IMG/VR virus record: IMGVR_UViG_3300023284_001813
Coordinates: 1 to 43,981 of that record
DNA from: a virus
Strand: one strand, 5' to 3'
DNA: 43,981 nucleotides
Within the stretch, counting starts at the first letter, position 1; the number at the start of each line of letters is the position of its first letter. The notes below the pieces were generated by a model. The model did no database searches, was not told the origin of the DNA, and worked only from the letters and a program-made list of their open reading frames with translations. The position numbers and the translations under genes are program-made. Below are positions 24,019-32,207 of this stretch, piece after piece.

Positions 24019-25808
24019 TGTCACTAACACTGCATGTAACAGACGGAACCACCGTCTTTAAGTATTCAGGCGATGTTCTTGCCAGAACAGAAGCATCATT
24101 TCTTGAGGAAGCGACCGACGAAACCATAGAGGCGGGATCCATCGAACTCCGTTTGAATAATCCTGATTTTATGGGTGTGACGAATTTTGAGAATTTGCTT
24201 GCGGGTCCATTTAGGGCACTTGTTTTCTTCACTTTCGATGATCCCTCCATCGGTGTTCAAACTATTGTTGACGGTCGGATACATCGCTCAGAAGTTACAT
24301 GGATACCAAGTCTTCAAAGCTGGATTATTATCATCATTGACGATTCAATCGATGAGTTTTTTGCACGGCTGGAAAACAAAAGTGTATTAGCGACCGGGGA
24401 TTTCGTAGACGTTACAACAAATGTAGTGGATTCAGGCGGGGGTTTTACTGCTTCTTCTCGCAGATGGTATGATATCAAGGATATGTTTCTTGAGACAATA
24501 GACGGAGCCACAGGAATTGATGACGTATTTCTTGATTTCCAATCTGTACGCCAATGGTTTAATCTTGATATTGTCTATGATGATTTGGGGACCGATCGTA
24601 CTATTTCGCGTGAACTGCCTTTGTATGTATCATTTCAACCGACAGCAGCACCCGTGCAGCTTCCTCCATGGAATTGTGCTCAGTTATGGGATATTCTTCG
24701 TGCTTTGTTAGGTTGGCGTGTTCGTTGCGAATTCGCTGGATTTCCGGGCAACGATATCACGGCAACAATCTTGACAGATACCTTCCCACAACCCGTTCAG
24801 CCCGCGCCCGAAATCGATAATCTTGAACAGTTAGACGGCCGTTTGAGCCAAACATTCATTCAGGCACAAATCGAAGATTTCGCTTTATCGTATTCAAATA
24901 AGATCGATGACGAACCTTTGCATGCATCGTTTACCGTTCAAACGAAATTTGCGATATATTCGGCCATTAGAGAAGAAATCGACCCGGACGGCACTCCCGC
25001 AAATCGAGGATTGCAAAAGGTAAAGCTCACACTTCCGGATGTTGGCTCACAAGCAACGCTAGTAGCAGATACGCCCGATCCTACAAACCATCCAAACTAT
25101 ACCGAAGATGTCGTATATGGCATACCTTCAGTTAAGGACACGGATAATGTTTATCTAGCGGCGATACAGAACATTACCGGGCCGGGGAATCGCATGGTTG
25201 AGTCACGCGTGCCGACCAATCCGGCCGTTGGTCAGATTGCGGCCATAGCTGAACATTGGGCACTTTCACTTATCAATAATTTTGTGCTTTCCATAAGTAC
25301 ACTCTTTAAGGTTAACGGAACAATCGAGTTCTCAACCCTCACAGATCCGTCTGTAAGACCGATAGTTGGTGATCCGCTTGAGGGTCTTAGATATCGCAGT
25401 TTTCATTGGATGTTACGATCTATCGAGTGGTTTCCGGCTGAGAACGTCGCGGATGTCGATCTTATCAGACCAGAAGATACTCCCATTGTGGTGCTCGATC
25501 TTCCCACAGTTTGCCCCCCTCAAAATTTGACTGTATTTCCTCCGGAATTCACGCCTCCAGATGGGGTTCGTTTGGAGTGGCAAACCCCGGCTATCAACTG
25601 CGGCGAACAATTACCGTCCTCTTATGATGTAAAAGTTAAGTTGCCGGGGGATGTGTTTTTTACATTTCTCGCTAACGTTACAGCACTGTTTTTTGATACG
25701 GGAGACATGGGAGCCGGATTCGGTATTTATGAATTCTGCGTTCAAAGCAAGACAGCGGGAGGCGCATTTAGCATCTGTGCCTTTGTATCAGCTCTCGGTG
25801 AACCCTAA
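24018..25808 (+). CDS. Tail-tip (distal tail / hub) protein with C-terminal FN3-like domain
   Basis: A 596-residue protein whose ATG shares one base with the tape measure stop. By position it is the distal tail or tail-hub protein. Residues 1-120 are beta-rich. In the middle, residues about 265-440, ITATILTDTFPQ to RMVESRVP, look like a hub-type domain. Residues about 500-596 resemble a fibronectin type III domain: CPPQNLTVFPPEF, VRLEWQTP, YDVKV and a late YEFCVQS. Most siphophages split these jobs over several proteins; here only this gene lies between the tape measure and the propeller proteins. Confidence 0.75.
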   Translation: MSLTLHVTDGTTVFKYSGDVLARTEASFLEEATDETIEAGSIELRLNNPDFMGVTNFENLLAGPFRALVFFTFDDPSIGVQTIVDGRIHRSEVTWIPSLQSWIIIIIDDSIDEFFARLENKSVLATGDFVDVTTNVVDSGGGFTASSRRWYDIKDMFLETIDGATGIDDVFLDFQSVRQWFNLDIVYDDLGTDRTISRELPLYVSFQPTAAPVQLPPWNCAQLWDILRALLGWRVRCEFAGFPGNDITATILTDTFPQPVQPAPEIDNLEQLDGRLSQTFIQAQIEDFALSYSNKIDDEPLHASFTVQTKFAIYSAIREEIDPDGTPANRGLQKVKLTLPDVGSQATLVADTPDPTNHPNYTEDVVYGIPSVKDTDNVYLAAIQNITGPGNRMVESRVPTNPAVGQIAAIAEHWALSLINNFVLSISTLFKVNGTIEFSTLTDPSVRPIVGDPLEGLRYRSFHWMLRSIEWFPAENVADVDLIRPEDTPIVVLDLPTVCPPQNLTVFPPEFTPPDGVRLEWQTPAINCGEQLPSSYDVKVKLPGDVFFTFLANVTALFFDTGDMGAGFGIYEFCVQSKTAGGAFSICAFVSALGEP

Positions 25809-25831
25809 ATCTCAAAACGCTATTTGCACTC

Positions 25832-28800
25832 ATGGCCCTCATTACACTTACGGGACCACCGAAGTTTGTAGATTTCGAAGGAACGACAATCCAGATGTTA
25901 AACCATCCGGATATCGATCCGGGACATTTCATTGCATATCGGGACGAAACGATATGGGTAGAACAATCAAGCCGTTTGATGAGATCCATCGAGGGTATCA
26001 AATATTCACGACCATTCTTTGAACTTGAATTAGGTGGCTTGACTGACGCTCAAGTGTCACTGCTAATTACCGCACTACAAAACGATCCGTTAACATATTT
26101 CCCACGAACACGCGCAACGGGTGATAGTGCCACCGAGCCCGAGATAGGATTCCAAGTAAAAGTAACGGCTCCATTCAGATTTACTGAACATATACGACGC
26201 GGAAGAATCGATATCGGCATATCACTTGAAGCGCTTGTCCCTGTATCATCGATTGCCAGTACTCTAAGTATCCTCATTGCCACAATCAATCCATCTGCCA
26301 TTGCGAATTCCATCGCTGATTTTGTAGCGATTATAAATCTCGGGCATTATCCGTTTTGCTCTGATTTTTGGGATCGGTTGCAGAGTGATGGCAGCAATAT
26401 CCGAGTACGGAATATAGGGGGGTTTGATGTTCCTTTCGAAGTAGGCAAGGATTTCCACTCTGCGAATCGTGCCGGGACTCTGTATTGCAAGATTCAGGTA
26501 TCTGATTCGAATATCACTGAATTCAAAGTCGTTGCGGCAAGCTTACTAGTACCGGCATTTCCGAATGACGATGATCTGAATGGAAAACATGCCGTTTGGG
26601 GACCGAAGAAATTCGCATGGCATTTGGAAGAAAACCCGGTATTTCCTCCGATTGAAGATTCTGCACCCAATGAGAAAGATCTGACTCCAACGAACATGGA
26701 TGCTACAAACATTGAGTTTGGACAAGTTGGATGCGGATATCAACTTAATGATGGTGTGACCGATGAACATCTTACGGCTACGACTCCGGAGATTCCATCC
26801 GGCGATTTCTGCGTTGAGGCTTGGATTTTACATCCTGCATCTGCTCCGGATTTAACTGATGCGGCGATTATGGGAATGGACCGTGCGACGGTTGGCGGCG
26901 CGGGTTACATGTCGCTCTTCAAGGATGCAGCAAATCAATGGAGCTTTGGGGTAATAAATCAAGCCGGAAGCTTTCAGACGATTAATTCCGGCGTGATCAC
27001 TGACGACGTTTTAATACATCTTTTTGGCGCGTTCTTCGACGACGCGGGTACGCGTAGACTTCGGCTCTTTGTGAATGGAGCGTCGGTCGGAGATACTGTT
27101 TTCACTGGTGTACCCGAAACTCCCGTAGGTGATTTAGTTATCGGTAAACGATTTGTCGCTGATGTAGTAGCCGATCCATGGCCGGGAATCATCGATAATG
27201 CCGTGGTTTACGAGGGACTCCCTTCAAGTCTGAATTCGATCAACTCCTGGGCTAAGGCTCGATATGATCAAACGAAAGATAGTGACGACTTAATTGCGCT
27301 TGTGGCCGACATTCCGATCAAGTTCGGCCCGGGATGGAGTACCGATCCTCTGATAGCATGGTTCACCGAGCAAATCACAACTGCCAAACAAGGCATGGCC
27401 GTCGGTGTAATTGGAGATTTTATATACTTCGCTGGCGGGAGAAGCGGCACAACGTCACTCACAGTCGATCGGTACAACTGGCGCACAAATGCATGGGAAT
27501 CTCGAATGTCGCTTCCTTCTGCACGTGAGGGCGCGGCTTTTGGAGTGATAAACGGGCTCTTTTACGTTGCCGGAGGTCGTGATCTTGGTGGATTAGAAAC
27601 GAATACGACATTCGAATACGATCCTGTTGCTGATACGTGGGCAACTAAAGCCACGATGATCAATCTTCATGAGGGCGCGGCAAGTGCGGTTCTCGCTGGT
27701 GAACTCTATTCGATCGCTGGTTTAAATACGGGTGTTGTTTCGACGCTCGTTGAGAAGTACAACCCGAACAACAATACCTGGACGGCTGTTGCCGTTCTGC
27801 CCGCTGCTATTGCTTTTGGTGCGGCCGTACTCGAAAATGGCAAGATTCTCGTCTCGGGTGGCACCAACGGAACGGTTCCGCAAACGGGCACATACGAGTT
27901 CGAAGAAGGAATCGGGTGGACCACAAAGGCCGTCATGACTTCGGCAAGGGAGCGGCATTGCCTTGTTGAGTACAACGGGACTGTCTTTTCCATAGGGGGT
28001 CGAACAACTGCAACTCAATCGTCAGCCACTACAGAAATACTCCGTTTCGATCAGAACAATACATGGAGCATCGAAACCTTTACCTTGCCGACCGCACGAA
28101 CTTATCTCTCATGTGGGAAGGTAGAACCCGATATCGTGTTTGTTGTCGGTGGGCTCGATGGGTCGAGCGTGTTGCGAAATGAGAACGAAGCATATCTTTT
28201 TGCGAATCGTGATTGCCCTAATGATCTCGAGCGGCGATTGACGGTAGACTTTCCGGTTCAGTGGTACGAGACTGGCACGGCCGCGAACGTTATTCCGGCA
28301 GCCGTGCCCGGCACAAACCGTCGTGGTTTTGCTACGGGATTCATGAAGGATCGTATCTACTTGGCGGGGGGAGAAGAACAGACGCCAACATATTTTGATC
28401 GCCTCGATATCTACGACCCCTATCATAACCAGTGGAAGATTGGCGCGCCGATGGCGCAAACTACTACAGCGCCGGCATTCGGAGTCTTTCAGAACAAGCT
28501 CTATGTAGCGGGCGGATTCAACGGCGTGGCATGGGATGATGACTTTGTTGTATACGATCCGCTTACAGATGTTTGGGCTGCTCTGGCAGTCGTTCCTTTT
28601 GCGAACGTGGGTCCATCTGGAGCATGGGCAGCGAACGGAAAGTTCTATGTGAACGGCGGCACGACGGTCCGGCTGGACGAATACGATCCGGTTGCAGATA
28701 CCTGGGCATCAAAAACGGCTCCGCCTACTGCTCTGAATCTGTCACATGCGATTGATTTCAACAGCTTCCTGTATTGGCACGGTGCAGTTCCGGCGAGCGC

Positions 28801-29140
28801 CACGCTGCTTAGATATGATTATGTGCTGGACACTTGGGCAACGATGAATGCGTTTCCGGTCGTCACAACAGGGAGCAAGTTCTTTGTTCATGCATCATTG
28901 CTTTACGTACTCGTAGGCCGCGACTCCGGCGCACAGCCAACGGGACAAGTTTATGTTTACAATGAGGGTGCAGATACTTGGGCTCTTGCTTCCTTTAGTC
29001 CAATAATCGTTCCGGTGGAAGTTCCAGGGATGGCTGTACATGGCGATCGCGTTCATGTATTCGGTGGACTCAACAGCCAAACAGGACCGACGCACACCAA
29101 CACACACCAGATTTACAACTTCGTGAAGAGTTGGTATTAA
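25832..29140 (+). CDS. Large tail protein with LamG-like domain and twelve kelch motifs
   Basis: A 1102-residue protein. Residues 1-140 form a domain (LTGPPKF, YRDETIWVEQS, YFPRT) that is clearly related to the N-terminus of the next protein. Residues about 295-470 look like a LamG/concanavalin-type sandwich (GDFCVEAWILHP, LRLFVNGASVGD, GIIDNAVVYEG). From about 519 to the end I count twelve kelch motifs, each with a YVAGG-like strand, a Y(D/N)P turn and a conserved tryptophan, enough for two six-bladed propellers. Sugar-binding sandwich plus propellers suggests receptor binding at the tail tip. No Shine-Dalgarno site is present. Confidence 0.85.
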   Translation: MALITLTGPPKFVDFEGTTIQMLNHPDIDPGHFIAYRDETIWVEQSSRLMRSIEGIKYSRPFFELELGGLTDAQVSLLITALQNDPLTYFPRTRATGDSATEPEIGFQVKVTAPFRFTEHIRRGRIDIGISLEALVPVSSIASTLSILIATINPSAIANSIADFVAIINLGHYPFCSDFWDRLQSDGSNIRVRNIGGFDVPFEVGKDFHSANRAGTLYCKIQVSDSNITEFKVVAASLLVPAFPNDDDLNGKHAVWGPKKFAWHLEENPVFPPIEDSAPNEKDLTPTNMDATNIEFGQVGCGYQLNDGVTDEHLTATTPEIPSGDFCVEAWILHPASAPDLTDAAIMGMDRATVGGAGYMSLFKDAANQWSFGVINQAGSFQTINSGVITDDVLIHLFGAFFDDAGTRRLRLFVNGASVGDTVFTGVPETPVGDLVIGKRFVADVVADPWPGIIDNAVVYEGLPSSLNSINSWAKARYDQTKDSDDLIALVADIPIKFGPGWSTDPLIAWFTEQITTAKQGMAVGVIGDFIYFAGGRSGTTSLTVDRYNWRTNAWESRMSLPSAREGAAFGVINGLFYVAGGRDLGGLETNTTFEYDPVADTWATKATMINLHEGAASAVLAGELYSIAGLNTGVVSTLVEKYNPNNNTWTAVAVLPAAIAFGAAVLENGKILVSGGTNGTVPQTGTYEFEEGIGWTTKAVMTSARERHCLVEYNGTVFSIGGRTTATQSSATTEILRFDQNNTWSIETFTLPTARTYLSCGKVEPDIVFVVGGLDGSSVLRNENEAYLFANRDCPNDLERRLTVDFPVQWYETGTAANVIPAAVPGTNRRGFATGFMKDRIYLAGGEEQTPTYFDRLDIYDPYHNQWKIGAPMAQTTTAPAFGVFQNKLYVAGGFNGVAWDDDFVVYDPLTDVWAALAVVPFANVGPSGAWAANGKFYVNGGTTVRLDEYDPVADTWASKTAPPTALNLSHAIDFNSFLYWHGAVPASATLLRYDYVLDTWATMNAFPVVTTGSKFFVHASLLYVLVGRDSGAQPTGQVYVYNEGADTWALASFSPIIVPVEVPGMAVHGDRVHVFGGLNSQTGPTHTNTHQIYNFVKSWY

Positions 29141-30460
29141 ATGCCGTTACTTCTCGCCACAGGACCACCGACATTCACAACCCCGACGGGTGAAGTGATA
29201 TCTATGCCTTTACCGGATAGTTCGAACTTCATGAAGGGGGATTATCAAGATGAAACGACCTATCACCAATCGGCTCTGCATGTTGAATCAATCAATCCTG
29301 ATAAGAAAGTTCGGCCCATGTTTACTTTCGGTTATCGCAGTCTCCCGTTAGCGACGGCCGCTGATCTCGTCAGAATCTATGAGCAATTCCCGGAACTAAC
29401 ATTCACGCCCCGAACAATTCTTCCCGCCGATCCGGGAGGAGCCGTTTCACCTTCATACTTGGTGCGTTTTGTAGCGGATATTCCTTTTAGTGTGCATCCA
29501 CTAGGGCATTATTCAGTCAATATAGAACTCGAATCGGTGCGGGGAGGATCGGTTTCAGATATTACGACATTCCCCGATTACAAAACTATCATTTTCAGCA
29601 GTGGAGCAAGCGTAAGCACAATCGGAATCGGCGGGCCGACTTCGCCCATTGTTATAAGCTTGGGAGCAATTTTCCCGGTTCCTCGAAGTCTTTCACCGGA
29701 CCGCATTCTCGAGGAAGCCTATACGACGAGAAACAACGTAGGGGCACCCGAAGATGACTTCTTTCGAACCGGGCCATTTCCTCCGCAAGCAAGTGTGATC
29801 ATTCACAGCGGAATCTCTGGTCCATCGACCTCAATTACTACAGCGGATTCCTTTTGGGATCCTATATCCAACCGCTATATAATCCTCCACGGAAAAACGG
29901 GTGGTTTAACGCCGGGCGTTCACCGAATAAGCAGAACGGGTGCTTCTGTCGATACAGATTGGATTAATCTCGATCCGTTCTTTGGGACGATCGTATCAAA
30001 TTTCGGCTCGATGGCTCTTCATCGTGATTTGAACCGGCTCTACGTGTTCGGTGGTGCTATTCCGGACAAGTTCGGATATATGAATTATGCTGCTTCGGAG
30101 AATCCGGCAGTTACGACGATTACCGGGATTCCCTTTAGTAGTGGTTTTGGCATTCGATCCTTGCGGTGGTCAGAATTCGACGACAAAATGTATTGGATGA
30201 ATGATAGCGTACTCTACCGTGCTGATCCTGACATGGCTACCCGTACGACCGTCGTTGATTTCTCTTCACATACCACGGCCGAACAACATATGGTGGTTCA
30301 CAATTTCAACAGAGAAATCTATGTGGCGGCAAGCTCGAACGGGATATGGCGAGTATCGATCGATTTCACGGATGCACAACTACCACTTAGCCTGAGCGCA
30401 TTTACTCAAATGCACGCGTTAAGTGATGTCACGGGTATCGGGCTTTGGGGTCCTTCATAG
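29141..30460 (+). CDS. Second tail protein with shared N-terminal domain and propeller-like C-terminus
   Basis: A 439-residue protein starting right after the previous stop. Residues 1-130 (LATGPPTF, YQDETTYHQSA, FTPRT) align with the N-terminal domain of its upstream neighbour, so the two are paralogous in their attachment part. Residues about 210-439 show repeated strands with DPISNRYIILHG, HRDLNRLYVFGG, FDDKMYWMNDSVLYRAD and NFNREIYVAASSNGIWRV, typical of a six-bladed propeller of NHL or YWTD type and not kelch. Likely a second adhesin or tail-tip component on the same docking site. Confidence 0.78.
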   Translation: MPLLLATGPPTFTTPTGEVISMPLPDSSNFMKGDYQDETTYHQSALHVESINPDKKVRPMFTFGYRSLPLATAADLVRIYEQFPELTFTPRTILPADPGGAVSPSYLVRFVADIPFSVHPLGHYSVNIELESVRGGSVSDITTFPDYKTIIFSSGASVSTIGIGGPTSPIVISLGAIFPVPRSLSPDRILEEAYTTRNNVGAPEDDFFRTGPFPPQASVIIHSGISGPSTSITTADSFWDPISNRYIILHGKTGGLTPGVHRISRTGASVDTDWINLDPFFGTIVSNFGSMALHRDLNRLYVFGGAIPDKFGYMNYAASENPAVTTITGIPFSSGFGIRSLRWSEFDDKMYWMNDSVLYRADPDMATRTTVVDFSSHTTAEQHMVVHNFNREIYVAASSNGIWRVSIDFTDAQLPLSLSAFTQMHALSDVTGIGLWGPS

Positions 30461-30503
30461 GATTTTCAGTACATTCAAGCATGTTTCACCAAAAGGCGAC
30501 GTT

Positions 30504-30725
30504 ATGAACGACACTCCATTGATCAACCGAATTCTACGGGCTTTGGGCATGGCGGCAGTTGTTGGACTTGGCGTGCTTGCCGAACAGCTTTTCGCCATTG
30601 AATCTAGTGGCATAGGTGCCTTCATCCTCGCTATTCTTGCTGGCGGCATAGGTTTTCTCGTCGAGTTCTTACGCGATAGGGTAAACCTCGAAGCCTCAAC
30701 AAAACCACCCCACAAGAAAAAGTAG
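30504..30725 (+). CDS. Candidate holin (two membrane segments)
   Basis: A 73-residue protein from ATG 30504, with AAAAGGCGACGTT upstream; the longer frame would overlap the previous gene by 38 bases without a ribosome-binding site. Two hydrophobic segments, residues about 11-30 (ALGMAAVVGLGVLAEQLFAI) and 33-53 (SGIGAFILAILAGGIGFLVEF), precede a charged tail ending PPHKKK. This is the layout of a class II holin. No endolysin follows, so the role rests on topology and position in the late region. Confidence 0.62.
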   Translation: MNDTPLINRILRALGMAAVVGLGVLAEQLFAIESSGIGAFILAILAGGIGFLVEFLRDRVNLEASTKPPHKKK

Positions 30726-30754
30726 TCTTTTAACAACCCATACTCCTTAAAATC

Positions 30755-31366
30755 ATGACCTTTTCGAAATCTGATTTCCTCGCTTTTGATATCCTCGACA
30801 GGAATATCGTGGGTGGTGCCGCGACACCGCATTACACGTTGAGCGAAACGATCATATTGCCCGATGGAACGGGGGCAACTCCATGGACCGTAGCGCGATT
30901 CCCGATTCAGCCGAACATGCAGCGTGTTGCAAGGCTCGCGGATAACGATATCTTGATCGTGCTCACGGCTTCGCTTCCCGTGGGTGACAATGGGAAAACG
31001 CTTCCTTTCTACGGCATTTTCGATGCGTTGACGGTTGGCAATTTGTTGTATGCCGGAAGCGTTGGAGCGAACGAAAGCCCGGTCATCTTCGAACCAACCA
31101 CGAATGAAATCTATTGCGAAAACAATCCGTTTGTGTTGGACGATCAGATCCGGATTTACAATGCGGCAACGGGTATCGTGAATGGCGGTATCGTTTTCGT
31201 GCTTACTCCTACGAACAATCGCTTCCAGATCTCGCTTACCTTGGGTGGTGCGGCAATAACGTTCACCGGAGAAGGCAGAGGGCTTGCAGCAGCGAACGGC
31301 GCAATCGTCCCACTTACCGGAGAAGAAGTGAACTTGCCGATTGGGAATCTCCGCATAAGCGAGTAA
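30755..31366 (+). CDS. Hypothetical beta-rich late protein
   Basis: A 203-residue protein, rich in beta strands, Gly, Asn and Thr, with no cysteine bridge and no membrane part (MTFSKSDFLAFDIL...). The repeated pattern of strands suggests a tail appendage or minor capsid-surface protein. I do not recognise the family. No Shine-Dalgarno site. It lies between the holin candidate and the Ig-like/fibre genes. Confidence 0.65.
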   Translation: MTFSKSDFLAFDILDRNIVGGAATPHYTLSETIILPDGTGATPWTVARFPIQPNMQRVARLADNDILIVLTASLPVGDNGKTLPFYGIFDALTVGNLLYAGSVGANESPVIFEPTTNEIYCENNPFVLDDQIRIYNAATGIVNGGIVFVLTPTNNRFQISLTLGGAAITFTGEGRGLAAANGAIVPLTGEEVNLPIGNLRISE

Positions 31367-31465
31367 AAGATACTATCAGGGCGAAGTGTGGAAAATCATA
31401 AAGAAGTGCTGCTATGGCAGTAACTTGAATTCCTTACATCAATCAGGTCAGCATAAAGAACTCAG

Positions 31466-31879
31466 ATGGCTATTACAACGAGTAAAAAGCAGGTTTTTTG
31501 GGCGACAGCTGCTATTAAATCTGTGGCCTTTGGAGCAAATGCCTTATCCGATGCAATAACATCCTTCACTCAGGCCGACTTTCAAATGAAAGTAGTCATT
31601 CAGGCGGATAATGATGGAACGGCGCAGGCTAATGATATAATGGAGTTCTGGTTGAACGAGTCACACGGAGATCCAGGTGTTGATCCAGATGTATTAGCCC
31701 TATTCGACACAGCAGAACAAGGCCGCTTTCTTGGTTTCATAGATACCAATGAAGATGAACCGGGTCGGAAAACGGTTTGGGTCCCAGGGCCTTTCGATGA
31801 AGCAAAAGTGTATATGAAAAACATCTCGGCGGGTCGAGCGATAACGGGCGCGGTTCAGTTCAACGTACAGGCAGGATAA
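31466..31879 (+). CDS. Hypothetical late structural protein
   Basis: A 137-residue protein (MAITTSKKQV...), beta-rich, with DNDGTAQANDIMEFWLNES and VWVPGPFDEAKVYMKN as notable segments. The next gene shares one base with its stop. Composition is like small phage surface or fibre-associated proteins. Not recognised. Confidence 0.65.
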   Translation: MAITTSKKQVFWATAAIKSVAFGANALSDAITSFTQADFQMKVVIQADNDGTAQANDIMEFWLNESHGDPGVDPDVLALFDTAEQGRFLGFIDTNEDEPGRKTVWVPGPFDEAKVYMKNISAGRAITGAVQFNVQAG

Positions 31880-32205
31880 TGTCAATTACTACACGCCTGG
31901 ATTTTAATACAAAGAGTCTCGCAGATGGTGCTACTAAAACGCTCCGTTTTTGGGTTGTAGATGTAGCGGACGATGACACCGAAACGGGAATAACAGGGCA
32001 AAAGGGGAAGGTATCACTAGAGATTATCCATCCGTCAGGTAAAGCAATCATTCCAGGAGCCGTATTAAAAGACAACCTGGATGGGTCCTATGAGGTTAAC
32101 AGAACCTTCACTGAGAAGGGGACAAAACAGGACGTGAAATTTATCTATTCAGACGCCGATGGTATTCGCACTAATAGTGTCTTCTTTTCCGTTGATGCTG
32201 CTTAA
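31879..32205 (+). CDS. Ig-like domain protein
   Basis: A 108-residue protein that appears to be one immunoglobulin-like sandwich: VSLEIIHPSGKAI, an LKDNLDGSYEVNRTF turn-strand region and a final VKFIYSDADGIRTNSVFFSV. Phage Ig-like domains with the 'l.d..G.Y.......G' signature decorate tails and capsids and may bind cell-surface carbohydrate. A similar but longer protein lies at 33695-34087. It overlaps the previous gene by one base and ends two bases before the repeat fibre gene. Confidence 0.7.
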   Translation: MSITTRLDFNTKSLADGATKTLRFWVVDVADDDTETGITGQKGKVSLEIIHPSGKAIIPGAVLKDNLDGSYEVNRTFTEKGTKQDVKFIYSDADGIRTNSVFFSVDAA

Positions 32206-32207
32206 TT

